Shown here in pieces: positions 1 through 6,645 of a stretch of 22,782 bases of DNA. The notes under the pieces are model-generated. The model was not told the DNA's origin, ran no database searches, and saw only the letters and a program-made list of their open reading frames with translations. This DNA is from a virus: positions 1 to 22,782 of the IMG/VR virus record IMGVR_UViG_3300018057_000043. One strand, given 5' to 3'. Position 1 is the stretch's first letter. Each line of letters starts with the position of its first letter. Made by a program: the position numbers and the translations under genes.

Positions 1-150
1 CTCGGTTCCGGTTTCCGTAATTTCTCAGCCCGGAGGGCTTCGCCGTGTCGCCTAAGGCCCTAGTCTGTCGGGTTCCCGTTTCGCTGTGGGCGTTGAATCT
101 GGGCTCTCCTGTTGGAGTTGCAGGCGCTTCTCGCGAAGGGCCGCTACTCC
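1..150. other. Left edge without a confident gene
   Basis: One + frame is open from base 2 to a TAA at 53-55 and could be the last 17 codons of a gene lying outside the window, but it is too short to judge. No promoter or terminator stands out before the first gene. Confidence 0.3.
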
Positions 151-1515
151 ATGTCAGCCACTCGTCTCGCCGAGCGCGTGTTAGCGCGTCTCGCTCAAGC
201 CGAAGCCTCGGAACCGAATGCGCACTATCGCGACGATCTGCGCATCGCGCGCCTGACGGTCTCCTACGCCGCATCGGGCGAAGCGGTTTTGTGCAGCCCG
301 CATGTGCTCGCGAGCTACGCGGTTCTCGGCTTGCATCCCGAAAAAGTTTGGCCAGCAATTCTAGCGCGACGCAATGCGCTCGGATGGCCGGACAAAGAAG
401 TGCGCGGCGCGCCAAAAAAGCCGCCGCGGTCGGTCGAGCTCTGGTCTGAAAATACGAACGCCGCGAGAGCCGTTAACTCTCGCGGCGGTAGAACGTTGCT
501 TCGCGACAACACGAACAGTGTGCCTATGGCCGCACCATCGATAGCCGCACTATACCCCAACTCGGACGCTCCTTCTAGCGCAAAAAAGCGCGGGTTCACC
601 TATGACGAAATGCTCGCCATTGTCGAGTTTTCCGGCGCGCCGCATTCTGTCCGCCAAGGTACGCTCAGCGCCTTAAAAGCCCGCGGACAATGGCCCGGTG
701 AGGATGGTCCGGCCACCGGAGTGGTTTGCATCTCGCTGATCGGCATGCAACTGCACGGGGTCTGCTGCCGGTCCACGGCACGCTGGCGGGCGCGGCGGGC
801 GGTCCGGCTCGGCTATTGGCGCGAACTTCGCAAAGCGAACGCCTGGTCGGATTGTCCGAAGTGTGGCACCAAGCGCAAAGCCGGAACCTGCGATGCGTGC
901 GGCTACGTGGGCCGCGCGAAAACTCCGGAAGGCAAAGCGAACTTCGACGAGTTCTGCCGACCCTTCATGTACGAGATCGACATCGAGAAGTTCCGGACGG
1001 CGCAGCGTCCGAAAGAAATTCGGCACTTCGACGCGCGCACCTACGCCGAATACAAGCAAGCTGCCAAGCGCGGCGAGCATCCGAACGTCACCGAGATGCC
1101 AGCGCGCAAGCCCGCGCAGCCTGCTCCGTCAGAGCCGCCTCCGGCCACTTCAGCACCCAAGCCGGAACGAGCGAAGCCCGCAGCGGAAACCAGCGAGCCC
1201 CGCAAACCGCTCGACATCACGCGCGACGTGCGCTTCGCCATCGCAGGGTGCTACTCGAATGCGCGCAAGCAAGGCAAGGACGAGGAGGCGGCGATCCGCG
1301 AAACCTGCGATGCGTTGTCGAGCGAGACGCGCTGCCTCTCCGAATCCGAGGCGCGGCTGCAGTTGAAAATCTGGCAGTCGAAGCATGGATCGCTCGAACC
1401 TGCGAAGCGCGAGCCAATCTTCATTGCCAAGTGCAAGGAGTGTGGAAGTGATCTGCTGCAGAACCGCGGGCCAGGTCCGCGTCTCAAGTGTCCGCGCTGC
1501 ACACCGAGTCCATGA
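151..1515 (+). CDS. Zinc-ribbon, winged-helix-like phage protein (possible replication protein)
   Basis: I do not recognise a named family. The 454-aa product has an N-terminal alpha-helical part (about 1-90), a low-complexity linker, a segment around 145-245 that reads like a winged helix (FTYDEMLAIVEFSGAP, then ARRAVRLGYWRELRK), a zinc ribbon CPKC...CDAC, a proline/alanine-rich linker, a helical part and a second zinc ribbon CKEC...CPRC at the C-terminus. DNA-binding modules plus zinc ribbons at the head of an early module fit a replication initiator or helicase loader, but that is inference. ATG 151 is chosen because GAAGGG lies about 10 bases upstream. A TTG at 112 would add 13 residues and has no good ribosome site. 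A perfect 11-bp hairpin lies inside the gene at 459-487. Confidence 0.7.
   Translation: MSATRLAERVLARLAQAEASEPNAHYRDDLRIARLTVSYAASGEAVLCSPHVLASYAVLGLHPEKVWPAILARRNALGWPDKEVRGAPKKPPRSVELWSENTNAARAVNSRGGRTLLRDNTNSVPMAAPSIAALYPNSDAPSSAKKRGFTYDEMLAIVEFSGAPHSVRQGTLSALKARGQWPGEDGPATGVVCISLIGMQLHGVCCRSTARWRARRAVRLGYWRELRKANAWSDCPKCGTKRKAGTCDACGYVGRAKTPEGKANFDEFCRPFMYEIDIEKFRTAQRPKEIRHFDARTYAEYKQAAKRGEHPNVTEMPARKPAQPAPSEPPPATSAPKPERAKPAAETSEPRKPLDITRDVRFAIAGCYSNARKQGKDEEAAIRETCDALSSETRCLSESEARLQLKIWQSKHGSLEPAKREPIFIAKCKECGSDLLQNRGPGPRLKCPRCTPSP
459..487. repeat. Perfect 11-bp inverted repeat inside a CDS
   Basis: Arms 459-469 (CGCCGCGAGAG) and 477-487 (CTCTCGCGGCG) are exact reverse complements around a 7-base loop. 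It falls in the low-complexity linker of the 454-aa protein. No T-run follows on either strand, so it does not look like an ordinary terminator. Confidence 0.6.
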
Positions 1516-1550
1516 AAAAAGCAAAACGGCGCGGACATCACTCCGCGCCG
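1516..1550 (-). terminator. Candidate intrinsic terminator pointing leftward
   Basis: Arms 1527-1535 (CGGCGCGGA) and 1542-1550 (TCCGCGCCG) form a perfect 9-bp GC-rich stem with a 6-base loop. Read on the - strand the stem is followed by TTTTGCTTTTTT, the usual form of a rho-independent terminator. On the + strand there is no T-run. It lies just after the stop of the 454-aa gene, so it would stop leftward transcription before it runs antisense through that gene. Confidence 0.5.
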
Positions 1551-1597
1551 CGCTTCGAATGTGTTTTCGCCCAGACCGCCAGATCGGAGGAAAACGA

Positions 1598-1801
1598 ATG
1601 GCAACTACACCAGCATCATACCGCAACCCGCAACCCCCACAGCAGAAATGCACGGCGCCCCGGCAAACGCTCGCCGTCCGAATCCAGCGCAGCCAGATCG
1701 CGCGCACGCTCGATGAACTGTGTGCCCTCGGGCTGGTCGAGAAATTCCGCGACGAGTACAACATCACCCGCTACCGTCCGACGAATGGGCGAGTGGCATG
1801 A
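1598..1801 (+). CDS. Small winged-helix-like protein, 67 aa
   Basis: GGAGG at 1586-1590 lies 7 bases before ATG 1598, a near-ideal start. After a proline/glutamine-rich tail of about 25 residues the protein reads RSQIARTLDELCALGLVEKF followed by a short beta-like stretch, the pattern of the second half of a winged helix: recognition helix, then wing. It may be a small DNA-binding regulator; no family is recognised. Its stop overlaps the next start (ATGA at 1798-1801), so translation is probably coupled. Confidence 0.65.
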   Translation: MATTPASYRNPQPPQQKCTAPRQTLAVRIQRSQIARTLDELCALGLVEKFRDEYNITRYRPTNGRVA

Positions 1802-2055
1802 ACTTGCCGACTGAAAACCGCGTTCCTCCACACTCAGTCGGCATAGTGGACGAGGACGGCGCCGAAATCCTTGGGGGAGGAACAGTCGCCGTCCTCGATC
1901 GCGCGGTCGAGTGGATGCGCTTCTGCTACTCGTGCAACGGCCTTCATCTGTTCATCGCCGATCGCGAGTGCTTCGACGGCCTCATCGGGCGTTGCTCGCA
2001 TTGCAGCGATGAGCGGATCGCGGCGTTCACGCGCGTGAATTCGGAGGTGGCGTGA
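1798..2055 (+). CDS. Small zinc-finger protein, 85 aa
   Basis: The start overlaps the previous stop by 4 bases (ATGA). The C-terminal half has two CxxC pairs, CYSC and CSHC, about 23 residues apart, the layout of a small zinc ribbon. The N-terminal half is beta-like with a glycine run (GGG). Function unknown. The next gene overlaps its stop by one base. Confidence 0.65.
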   Translation: MNLPTENRVPPHSVGIVDEDGAEILGGGTVAVLDRAVEWMRFCYSCNGLHLFIADRECFDGLIGRCSHCSDERIAAFTRVNSEVA

Positions 2056-2924
2056 TGAGCACGAAGGCCAAGGGCGCGCCTTGGTCGGCTCCGGAGGAAG
2101 CGCGACTGCGTGAACTCTATCCGACGACGAACGTGCGTGATCTCGCTCCGATCTTTCGGCGTTCTCCGGAGGCGGTGAAGAGTCGCGCGACTTTGCTGCG
2201 GATTCCGAAAGTCAAGCAGCGCAAACTGTGGACCGCATCGGACGACTGGATGATGCGCGCCTTTTATCCACACGTCTCGAATCCTGATCTCGCGCAACGA
2301 CTGCGCTGCTCCGTGTTGTCGTTGTATCGGCGCGCACATTTGCTCGGCGTTCACAAGAGCGAAGTTTTTCTTCGCGAATTCTGTCGGCTGCGCCCGGGCG
2401 CAACCCTCGGCGCTCAGTACCGATATCGTAAGGGCCATGTTTCTTCTAACAAAGGCGTGCGCCGACCCGGCTTTTTTGTTGGCCGCATGCGCGAGACGCA
2501 GTTTCGCAAGGGGCAGCAGCCGCACAACGTGATGCCGCTGTGGAGCTTTCGCTTCAACTCGATGGGCTATCTCATGCTCAAGACGGGCAAGCCTGCGCCG
2601 AAGCCGAATAACGGTTGGGAGTGGGTTCACAAGTTGATCTGGGAGCAGGCAAACGGGCCGCTGCCGGATTTCAGCCTCGCTCGACTCTGGTGGAAGGATG
2701 GCGATCATGGCAACTGTGCGCTCTCGAATCTTGAGTTGGTCACAGCGCAAGAGCACATGGCGCGCACGACGGTTCACAACTTCCCTGCTCCATTGAAGCA
2801 GGTCATTCAACTCAAAGGCGCGCTGAAGCGCCGTATCGGAAGGATGGAAAAACAAAATGCCGAAGAACACGATCGACGATCTCCGCAATCACCTGTTTGC
2901 GACGATCGAAGCATTGCAGGATGA
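2055..2924 (+). CDS. HNH endonuclease with two N-terminal SANT/Myb-like domains
   Basis: The 289-aa protein begins with two related helix-turn-helix repeats (about 9-50, starting PWSAPEEARLRELYP, and about 58-99, starting LWTASDDWMMRAFYP), as in phage proteins that pair a SANT/Myb-like DNA-binding part with an HNH nuclease. A middle region has two F/H-x-KG-type motifs typical of homing-endonuclease linkers. The HNH domain is at about 190-240 (HKLIWEQANG ... DGDHGNCALSNLELVTAQEH), with the expected His and the N-x-x-L-SNLE signature. ATG 2055 is preferred: GGAGG at 2043-2047 is 7 bases upstream. It may be a free-standing homing nuclease or a DNA-processing enzyme. Its 3' end overlaps the next gene by 68 bases. 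Confidence 0.85.
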   Translation: MSTKAKGAPWSAPEEARLRELYPTTNVRDLAPIFRRSPEAVKSRATLLRIPKVKQRKLWTASDDWMMRAFYPHVSNPDLAQRLRCSVLSLYRRAHLLGVHKSEVFLREFCRLRPGATLGAQYRYRKGHVSSNKGVRRPGFFVGRMRETQFRKGQQPHNVMPLWSFRFNSMGYLMLKTGKPAPKPNNGWEWVHKLIWEQANGPLPDFSLARLWWKDGDHGNCALSNLELVTAQEHMARTTVHNFPAPLKQVIQLKGALKRRIGRMEKQNAEEHDRRSPQSPVCDDRSIAG

Positions 2925-3117
2925 CGACAAGCCGATGCCGATCGATCGGGCGAAAGCAATCTGCGAAGTCGCGGACCGTCTCATCGACACGGCGAAGGTC
3001 GAAGTAAAACTTTACGACCTGGTCGGAGGTCGACCTGCGAGCCAATTCCTCGCTCTTCCTCGGGAGGTCGACGAAGCACCAAAAAGGCCGACGCTGATGT
3101 CGCCGCGGGTCAGCTGA
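2857..3117 (+). CDS. Conserved small prophage protein, 86 aa
   Basis: The N-terminus MPKNTIDDLRNHLFATIEAL followed by RAKAICEVADRLIDTAKVEV matches from memory a small protein widespread in prophages, often next to replication or HNH genes; its function is not established. It is mostly two amphipathic helices, then a short tail ending in a possible disordered segment. A GGAAGGATGG ribosome site precedes ATG 2857. The gene starts inside the 3' end of the HNH gene, a frequent arrangement for this pair. Confidence 0.8.
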   Translation: MPKNTIDDLRNHLFATIEALQDDDKPMPIDRAKAICEVADRLIDTAKVEVKLYDLVGGRPASQFLALPREVDEAPKRPTLMSPRVS

Positions 3118-3731
3118 TGCACTCCGAACTGCTCAATCTCCGGCTCTTCGCCTGTGCGATCGCGAAGACTTCCCTGCTCACCGGACTGGCTCCGGGAATC
3201 CTGTTGGCCTTCTTCGGTCCGCGCGTGGCGAAGTTCTGGTGCCCGCTCTCCATCGGCAAACAGTATCGCGTTAAGGGCTACCACACCGGAGATTTCGTGG
3301 GCGAAGTCGTGAGCGTAGATCGAAGCGTGGCGCGAGTGCGCGTGACTGATCCGATGCGACGGATTCCGCACGTTGAGAATCGCTGCTCGTTTCCCGAGTG
3401 TGTGCGGAAAGATTTTCACGACGGCGATCACGAATTTGCGCGAGTGCGCGAAGGTGCGCTGATCGAAGTTTGTTGGGAGTCCGCGAAATGGATTCCTGCA
3501 GTTGATCAAGTTTCCGGGGGCGGGCAGTTAGCCGCACTGAGAATCAGTTCAATACCGACACGGTTGAACCGGGCAACAAGCCCGCCCCGGAAAGTCTGGA
3601 GGCAAGCGTGCGCGAATGGATGTGGAAGTGTGACATCTGCCGCGCTGAGCGGCCTGACGTGTTCATCAGTGTTCACAAGCTGGATATCGGCCCCAAGGAA
3701 TTTCCGCCGGGAACAATGGTACGGAATGTGA
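3117..3731 (+). CDS. Membrane-anchored small protein with uncertain C-terminus
   Basis: The start overlaps the previous stop (TGATG at 3115-3119). Residues about 8-34 form a hydrophobic membrane segment. They are followed by a beta-rich part (YRVKGYHTGDFVGEVVSVDR) that could be a small SH3-like barrel, then a short Cys-containing stretch. The first 135 or so residues look like protein. The last 70, arginine- and serine-rich, do not. A one-base change in the G-rich run at 3516-3524 would end the protein at TAG 3529-3531. The annotated end at 3731 is therefore doubtful and overlaps the next gene by about 120 bases. Confidence 0.5.
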   Translation: MHSELLNLRLFACAIAKTSLLTGLAPGILLAFFGPRVAKFWCPLSIGKQYRVKGYHTGDFVGEVVSVDRSVARVRVTDPMRRIPHVENRCSFPECVRKDFHDGDHEFARVREGALIEVCWESAKWIPAVDQVSGGGQLAALRISSIPTRLNRATSPPRKVWRQACANGCGSVTSAALSGLTCSSVFTSWISAPRNFRREQWYGM

Positions 3732-3796
3732 AGTACTGCAACGACAATCCGGCCTGTAAGGAAGGCGCGGCAAACTGGAAAGAGAAAAGTCAATGA
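3608..3796 (+). CDS. Small zinc-finger protein, 62 aa
   Basis: GGAGG at 3598-3602 is 5 bases before GTG 3608. The product has MWKCDICRAERPD near the N-terminus and NVKYCNDNPAC near the C-terminus, a two-part CxxC/Cx5C zinc finger that I associate with small phage proteins of unknown role. The same frame stays open upstream to 3506 and reads like protein (for example NQFNTDTVEPGNKPAPESLE), but has no usable start codon there. The stop overlaps the next start (ATGA at 3793-3796). Confidence 0.7.
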   Translation: MREWMWKCDICRAERPDVFISVHKLDIGPKEFPPGTMVRNVKYCNDNPACKEGAANWKEKSQ

Positions 3797-3960
3797 GCGC
3801 CGCCAAACAATTCGCCCTCGAATCTCTTTCGAGCGCCGAACTGGATGCACGTGCGGCGGCGTCCGTCACGTCCCTACGGAGTCGGCACCAAGTCGTACAA
3901 CGGCTCGGCGGAAAAACGCGAGATGGATCGGCAGAGAGAGCTGGCCACGGCGAAGTATGA
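3793..3960 (+). CDS. Small hypothetical protein, 55 aa
   Basis: ATG 3793 overlaps the previous stop and follows a purine-rich GGAAAGAGAAAAG stretch. The first 25 residues (MSAAKQFALESLSSAELDAR) look like an amphipathic helix; the rest is arginine- and serine-rich and shares its DNA with the next gene in another frame. It may be the true N-terminus of that gene separated by a frameshift, or a short coupling frame. Confidence 0.35.
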   Translation: MSAAKQFALESLSSAELDARAAASVTSLRSRHQVVQRLGGKTRDGSAERAGHGEV

Positions 3961-4150
3961 AGCTCTGGGCTATGAGCCTTACGACGCTCCCCTGCTCTGC
4001 CACTGTCCGCAACGCGAGCACCCGCACGAACTCAGCGTGCACGCCCTGATTCGGCATGAGTGGTGGAAGCGCGAACTGCGGGACAAATGGCCCTGGTCGT
4101 TGATGGCTTCGACGCGGGAGGAGCCGAGCACGGAAAGGAAGGCGGCGTGA
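3845..4150 (+). CDS. Small hypothetical protein, up to 101 aa
   Basis: The best supported part is from ATG 3923 on: a helix, then APLLCHCPQREHPHELSVH, a His/Cys-rich motif that may bind zinc, then a Trp-rich helix. ATG 3845 has no clear ribosome site. The last 16 codons are encoded by the first copy of the 4.1-4.7 kb repeat, so the C-terminus (MASTREEPSTERKAA) looks added on. The stop overlaps ATG 4150 of the next gene. Confidence 0.55.
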   Translation: MHVRRRPSRPYGVGTKSYNGSAEKREMDRQRELATAKYEALGYEPYDAPLLCHCPQREHPHELSVHALIRHEWWKRELRDKWPWSLMASTREEPSTERKAA

Positions 4151-4155
4151 TGGCG
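4101..4155 (+). repeat. Gene-start repeat, copy 1
   Basis: First of three copies. The 33-base core is 4118-4150 and is identical to copy 2. With flank it matches copy 3 at 50 of 55 positions. It carries a strong purine-rich ribosome site (GGAAAGGAAGG), a reading frame from ATG 4103 to TGA 4150 encoding MASTREEPSTERKAA, and the ATG (4150) of the next gene. Here the short frame is fused in frame to the gene upstream. Confidence 0.9.
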
Positions 4156-4401
4156 CACGAATGTGAAACGTGCGGACTTTGGTGTTGCTGCGATGGCGAT
4201 GACACCGGCGGATTGCCACAGCCGCGCGATTGTCCACATTTGATCCGACATATGGAGGAACCGGACGATGAAGAATTGTCGGAGTGCCCGCGATGTGAAG
4301 GAACCGTAATTTATAACCTTCGGGCCTGCGCAATCTGCGGCGGAGACGGCTGGATTTCCGAACATTCGCTGCTGAAGGATGAGCCTGATGGAGTCGCGTG
4401 A
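4150..4401 (+). CDS. Zinc-finger protein, 83 aa
   Basis: The start is set by repeat copy 1, with GGAAGG 7 bases before ATG 4150. The product is Cys-rich: CETCGLWCCC at the N-terminus, and a second cluster CPRCEG...CAICGGDG resembling the CxxCxG repeats of DnaJ-type zinc domains. Between them is an acidic linker. A role in binding nucleic acid or protein is likely, but the family is not recognised. The 3' end runs 14 bases into the short frame that opens repeat copy 2. Confidence 0.65.
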   Translation: MAHECETCGLWCCCDGDDTGGLPQPRDCPHLIRHMEEPDDEELSECPRCEGTVIYNLRACAICGGDGWISEHSLLKDEPDGVA

Positions 4402-4438
4402 AATCGAGGAGCCGAGCACGGAAAGGAAGGCGGCGTGA
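4388..4438 (+). repeat. Gene-start repeat, copy 2
   Basis: The core at 4406-4438 is identical base for base to the copy 1 core. A short frame runs from ATG 4388 to TGA 4436-4438 and encodes MESREIEEPSTERKAA. The GTG start of the next gene (4435) lies inside the repeat, 4 bases after GGAAGG. Confidence 0.9.
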
Positions 4439-4647
4439 GCGGCCATCAGGTTACGACGCAGCGGCAGATCAGTCAGGAACTTTTGCGCGGGCAGATCGAG
4501 CGCGAGATCGACGCGGAGTATACAGCGTGGCAGAAAAATTGGGAGCGCGGTCATCGCGGCATAAAACCGACTCCGAATTTGAAGTGGTCATGGTACCGGA
4601 GTCGGTTGGTTCGGGAAATTTGCGACCGGCGTGCGGGGATTCGCTGA
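4435..4647 (+). CDS. Small helical protein, 70 aa
   Basis: GTG 4435 overlaps the TGA of the repeat-encoded short frame, and the ribosome site comes from the repeat. The protein is a charged, mostly helical polypeptide (ISQELLRGQIEREIDAEYTA) with a Trp-rich basic second half. No signal peptide or metal motif is visible and no family is recognised. Its TGA overlaps the ATG that opens copy 3 of the repeat. Confidence 0.55.
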   Translation: MSGHQVTTQRQISQELLRGQIEREIDAEYTAWQKNWERGHRGIKPTPNLKWSWYRSRLVREICDRRAGIR

Positions 4648-4699
4648 TGGCTTCCAAGCGCGAGGAGCTGAGCACGGAAAGGAAGGCGGCATGATGGCG
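4645..4699 (+). repeat. Gene-start repeat, copy 3
   Basis: The core at 4662-4694 matches copies 1 and 2 at 31 of 33 positions. It encodes a short frame from ATG 4647 to TGA 4694 (MASKREELSTERKAA). This ATG overlaps the stop of the gene before it, and its stop overlaps the ATG (4694) of the gene after it. Confidence 0.9.
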
Positions 4700-5017
4700 A
4701 ATCGCAGGCTTTGGTGGGCAAGTCTTTCTTCTGCTTCTCCGCGGTATAACGACTGGTTTTCGATTCTCGGCTCGAACGATGTGCCGCTGCTACATCCCGG
4801 ATCGGGCGAAACGGAATTGATCGGCGAAGGCAAGCACGAAGTTTACTTGCTCGATCTTTCGGCGCTCACCGAGCAGCAGATGGATCGACTGGTCGCATTC
4901 GTCGCGAAGAAATTCCGCGCCACGCCACAAGAAGTACGCGACGGGATCATGCGCGAAGGATTTCCCGTTAGAGCGGCGGACGTGTACATCTGCTTCGACC
5001 TGAGGACGTTCGTCTGA
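4694..5017 (+). CDS. Conserved-looking small phage protein, 107 aa
   Basis: GGAAGG in repeat copy 3 lies 7 bases before ATG 4694; ATG 4691 would add one Met. The second half has a regular alpha/beta pattern: EVYLLDLSALTEQQMDRLVA, then a helix, then PVRAADVYICFDLRTFV. That spacing looks like a compact fold. I have a weak memory of similar unnamed phage proteins. Function unknown. The stop overlaps the next start (TGATG). Confidence 0.65.
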   Translation: MANRRLWWASLSSASPRYNDWFSILGSNDVPLLHPGSGETELIGEGKHEVYLLDLSALTEQQMDRLVAFVAKKFRATPQEVRDGIMREGFPVRAADVYICFDLRTFV

Positions 5018-5271
5018 TGGAAAGCAAAGAAATCTTCGAGGCCTTCACTTCGCTGAAATGCGCGGGCTGCGGTGGAGTGAAACGCCGCCATAACGCCTTC
5101 TGCACCTGGTGCTATCGCGAGCTGCCGGCCGCGCTCAAGAGTTCGCTGTGGAAGCGCTTCGGCTCCGGCTTCGAGGAAGCGTACCAGGCTTCGTTGAGCT
5201 GGTTTCGCCTGCATCCGTTTCAGGGCGAGCATCGCGCGAAACAGAAGGGTTTGTGGGAGGACGCGTCATGA
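5017..5271 (+). CDS. Zinc-finger protein, 84 aa
   Basis: The N-terminal half has CAGCGG and CTWC about 15 residues apart, a classic small zinc ribbon. The rest is a helical, aromatic-rich segment (LPAALKSSLWKRFGSGFEEA). ATG 5017 overlaps the preceding stop. Similar phage proteins of unknown function exist in my memory. The stop overlaps ATG 5268. Confidence 0.7.
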   Translation: MESKEIFEAFTSLKCAGCGGVKRRHNAFCTWCYRELPAALKSSLWKRFGSGFEEAYQASLSWFRLHPFQGEHRAKQKGLWEDAS

Positions 5272-5438
5272 AAGTCATGGTGAGCTGTTCCTGGTGTCAC
5301 GAAGCCAACCAACTCCAGTGCGGCGGACGAAAAGTCTACTGCTGGAGTTGCGGACATCGCGCGGACGTTCCTCGCGTCGAGTGTGATTGCCGGAAGTGCA
5401 GAGTGCAGCACATCTTGGCGGAGGGGAGCGCAGCATGA
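5268..5438 (+). CDS. Small Cys-rich zinc protein, 56 aa
   Basis: GGGAGG at 5255-5260 is 7 bases before ATG 5268, and the start overlaps the previous stop (ATGA). Six cysteines occur as CSWC, CWSC and CDCRKC with a His between, enough for one or two zinc sites. This looks like a stand-alone zinc ribbon. Its stop overlaps ATG 5435. Confidence 0.7.
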   Translation: MKVMVSCSWCHEANQLQCGGRKVYCWSCGHRADVPRVECDCRKCRVQHILAEGSAA

Positions 5439-5764
5439 CCGCCAAGGAATTCGTCTGTCATCTCGCGCCGGTGGAACTGGAGCGCCTGGCCTCGATCTTC
5501 AACTTCCTCGCCGAGCACGAGCACGAATTGCAGCTGGCCAGCGGCCAACCTTTGAACGATGGACTCGACTTTGCCGCTTTTCTCCGCGAAGTGGCTGCCG
5601 CCCTCCAATTTCCGGACAGGGGCAAGGTAACCGAGAGGCAGCCGCAAGCGCGCTGGGATCGCACCTGCCCGGATTGCGACCACGAGCACGAAGGCAAAAC
5701 CGAGTGCAGCCATTATCTCGGCGAGGGCAAGTTCTGCCGGTGCGAATCGAAGGTGACGGCGTGA
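5435..5764 (+). CDS. Hypothetical protein with C-terminal Cys/His cluster, 109 aa
   Basis: GGAGGGG lies upstream of ATG 5435. Residues 1-70 are helical, with HEHELQLA-type His/Glu residues. The last 35 residues hold CPDCDHEHEG and CSHYLGEGKFCRC, a likely zinc site. It continues the zinc-finger-rich run and shares a GTGA overlap with the next gene. Function unknown. Confidence 0.65.
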   Translation: MTAKEFVCHLAPVELERLASIFNFLAEHEHELQLASGQPLNDGLDFAAFLREVAAALQFPDRGKVTERQPQARWDRTCPDCDHEHEGKTECSHYLGEGKFCRCESKVTA

Positions 5765-5985
5765 ACCCACTTGCCATCTTCGGCCTGATCCTCGGCGGCG
5801 TGGCCGTGACCTTCGCAGGCTTGGCGCTCTTCTTCGATGGTTACGAGCGCGGCCATCGGATCGGCAAACAGCAAGGCTACGAGGAAGGATTCACCGCGGG
5901 GAAAATTCGCGCCGACGAGTGGTGGTCGGACGCGGAAAGCGGAGTGCAGAAGGCGCGGGAGGAAATTTGGAAGGACGAAGGATGA
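5761..5985 (+). CDS. Small single-pass membrane protein, 74 aa
   Basis: GTG 5761 overlaps the previous stop. Residues 3-28 (PLAIFGLILGGVAVTFAGLALFF and a few more) form one hydrophobic helix. A soluble tail follows with glycine-spaced motifs (YERGHRIGKQQGYEEGF) and an acidic helical end. The likely topology is N-terminal anchor with cytoplasmic tail. No family is recognised. Confidence 0.65.
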   Translation: MNPLAIFGLILGGVAVTFAGLALFFDGYERGHRIGKQQGYEEGFTAGKIRADEWWSDAESGVQKAREEIWKDEG

Positions 5986-6110
5986 AAGAGGTCCTGCGGA
6001 TCGTGGCCGTCTCGCTGGCGATTCTGTCTTTGACTCTGGTCGAGATTTTCCGTCCGGACGTGATCGAGCGCGTGTCTCGCATTCTCGGAAGGTTTGCGGT
6101 ATTCCCGTGA
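5982..6110 (+). CDS. Tiny membrane protein, 42 aa
   Basis: ATG 5982 overlaps the preceding stop (ATGA), with GGACGAAGG upstream. Residues 5-22 (LRIVAVSLAILSLTLVEI) form one hydrophobic helix, followed by a short amphipathic basic segment. It lies between two other single-pass membrane proteins in a coupled chain, so they may act together; that is inference. Confidence 0.55.
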   Translation: MKEVLRIVAVSLAILSLTLVEIFRPDVIERVSRILGRFAVFP

Positions 6111-6487
6111 AGCTTTGGCACAAACGAATTCGGAGAGCGCTGCTGGCCACACTCGTTTCAGTGTTGCTGGTGCAGTGGGCGTATCCGGATTCTTACTTCG
6201 CGGCCTACGAGTACGTACGCATCGCAGCCACCAAAGGCCAGCGGCGCCGCGGCACGAAGATCCTGCAATGCGAGTTCCGGGAGCGTTCGCTGGTCGCTGT
6301 GGGCTACGAATACGGCCTGGCGGTTCGTCGCTTCTATCACGAAAAAAGATCAACCCGCGAGGTCTGCCTGGAACTGAGCTTTGCGGATCGCGATCTCAGC
6401 GATGCCGGGCTCGATGTTGAGTACTTCAATGCGAAGCTGCGCGGCCTGGGAGATGTGCGGGCAGCATGTGCGGAGGGGAAGAACTGA
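6107..6487 (+). CDS. Membrane-anchored hypothetical protein, 126 aa
   Basis: GTG 6107 overlaps the previous stop. The N-terminus is basic, then hydrophobic (RALLATLVSVLLVQWAY), which gives an inner-membrane anchor or uncleaved signal. The rest is soluble and beta-rich, with three cysteines. Unnamed. The last 150 bases overlap a - strand frame (6337-6645), and the stop overlaps ATG 6487. Confidence 0.6.
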   Translation: MKLWHKRIRRALLATLVSVLLVQWAYPDSYFAAYEYVRIAATKGQRRRGTKILQCEFRERSLVAVGYEYGLAVRRFYHEKRSTREVCLELSFADRDLSDAGLDVEYFNAKLRGLGDVRAACAEGKN

Positions 6488-6645
6488 TGAGCTACCGCAA
6501 AGAGAACGGGGCAGGTGATCCTCACTATGAGCCGGGAGGATTTCTCGCAGCTTTTACTGGTGTCCTCGATTATGCCAAGCAGGTAGATCACGGCGTGGGT
6601 TGGATCCTCGGCCTCATAGTCGAAGGAGACGCGGTAGTTTTTCAT
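6337..6645 (-). CDS. Last gene of the leftward operon (uncertain), 102 aa
   Basis: The first 32 residues (MKNYRVSFDYEAEDPTHAVI and after) look like real protein, a beta strand followed by a helix. The remainder is Ser/Arg-rich and opposite two + strand genes. It starts 11 bases after the HNH stop with only a weak ribosome site. Probably a short real gene whose end is degraded or frameshifted. Confidence 0.4.
   Translation of the reverse strand: MKNYRVSFDYEAEDPTHAVIYLLGIIEDTSKSCEKSSRLIVRITCPVLFAVAHQFFPSAHAARTSPRPRSFALKYSTSSPASLRSRSAKLSSRQTSRVDLFS

Noticed and set aside
726-1451. 241-codon + strand frame
   Set aside because: Other frame of the 454-aa gene; extremely Arg/Ala-rich and without structure.
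4101-4699. CRISPR array from the three spaced repeats
   Set aside because: Spacers are about 220-250 bases and coding, the repeats are not palindromic, and no cas gene is present.
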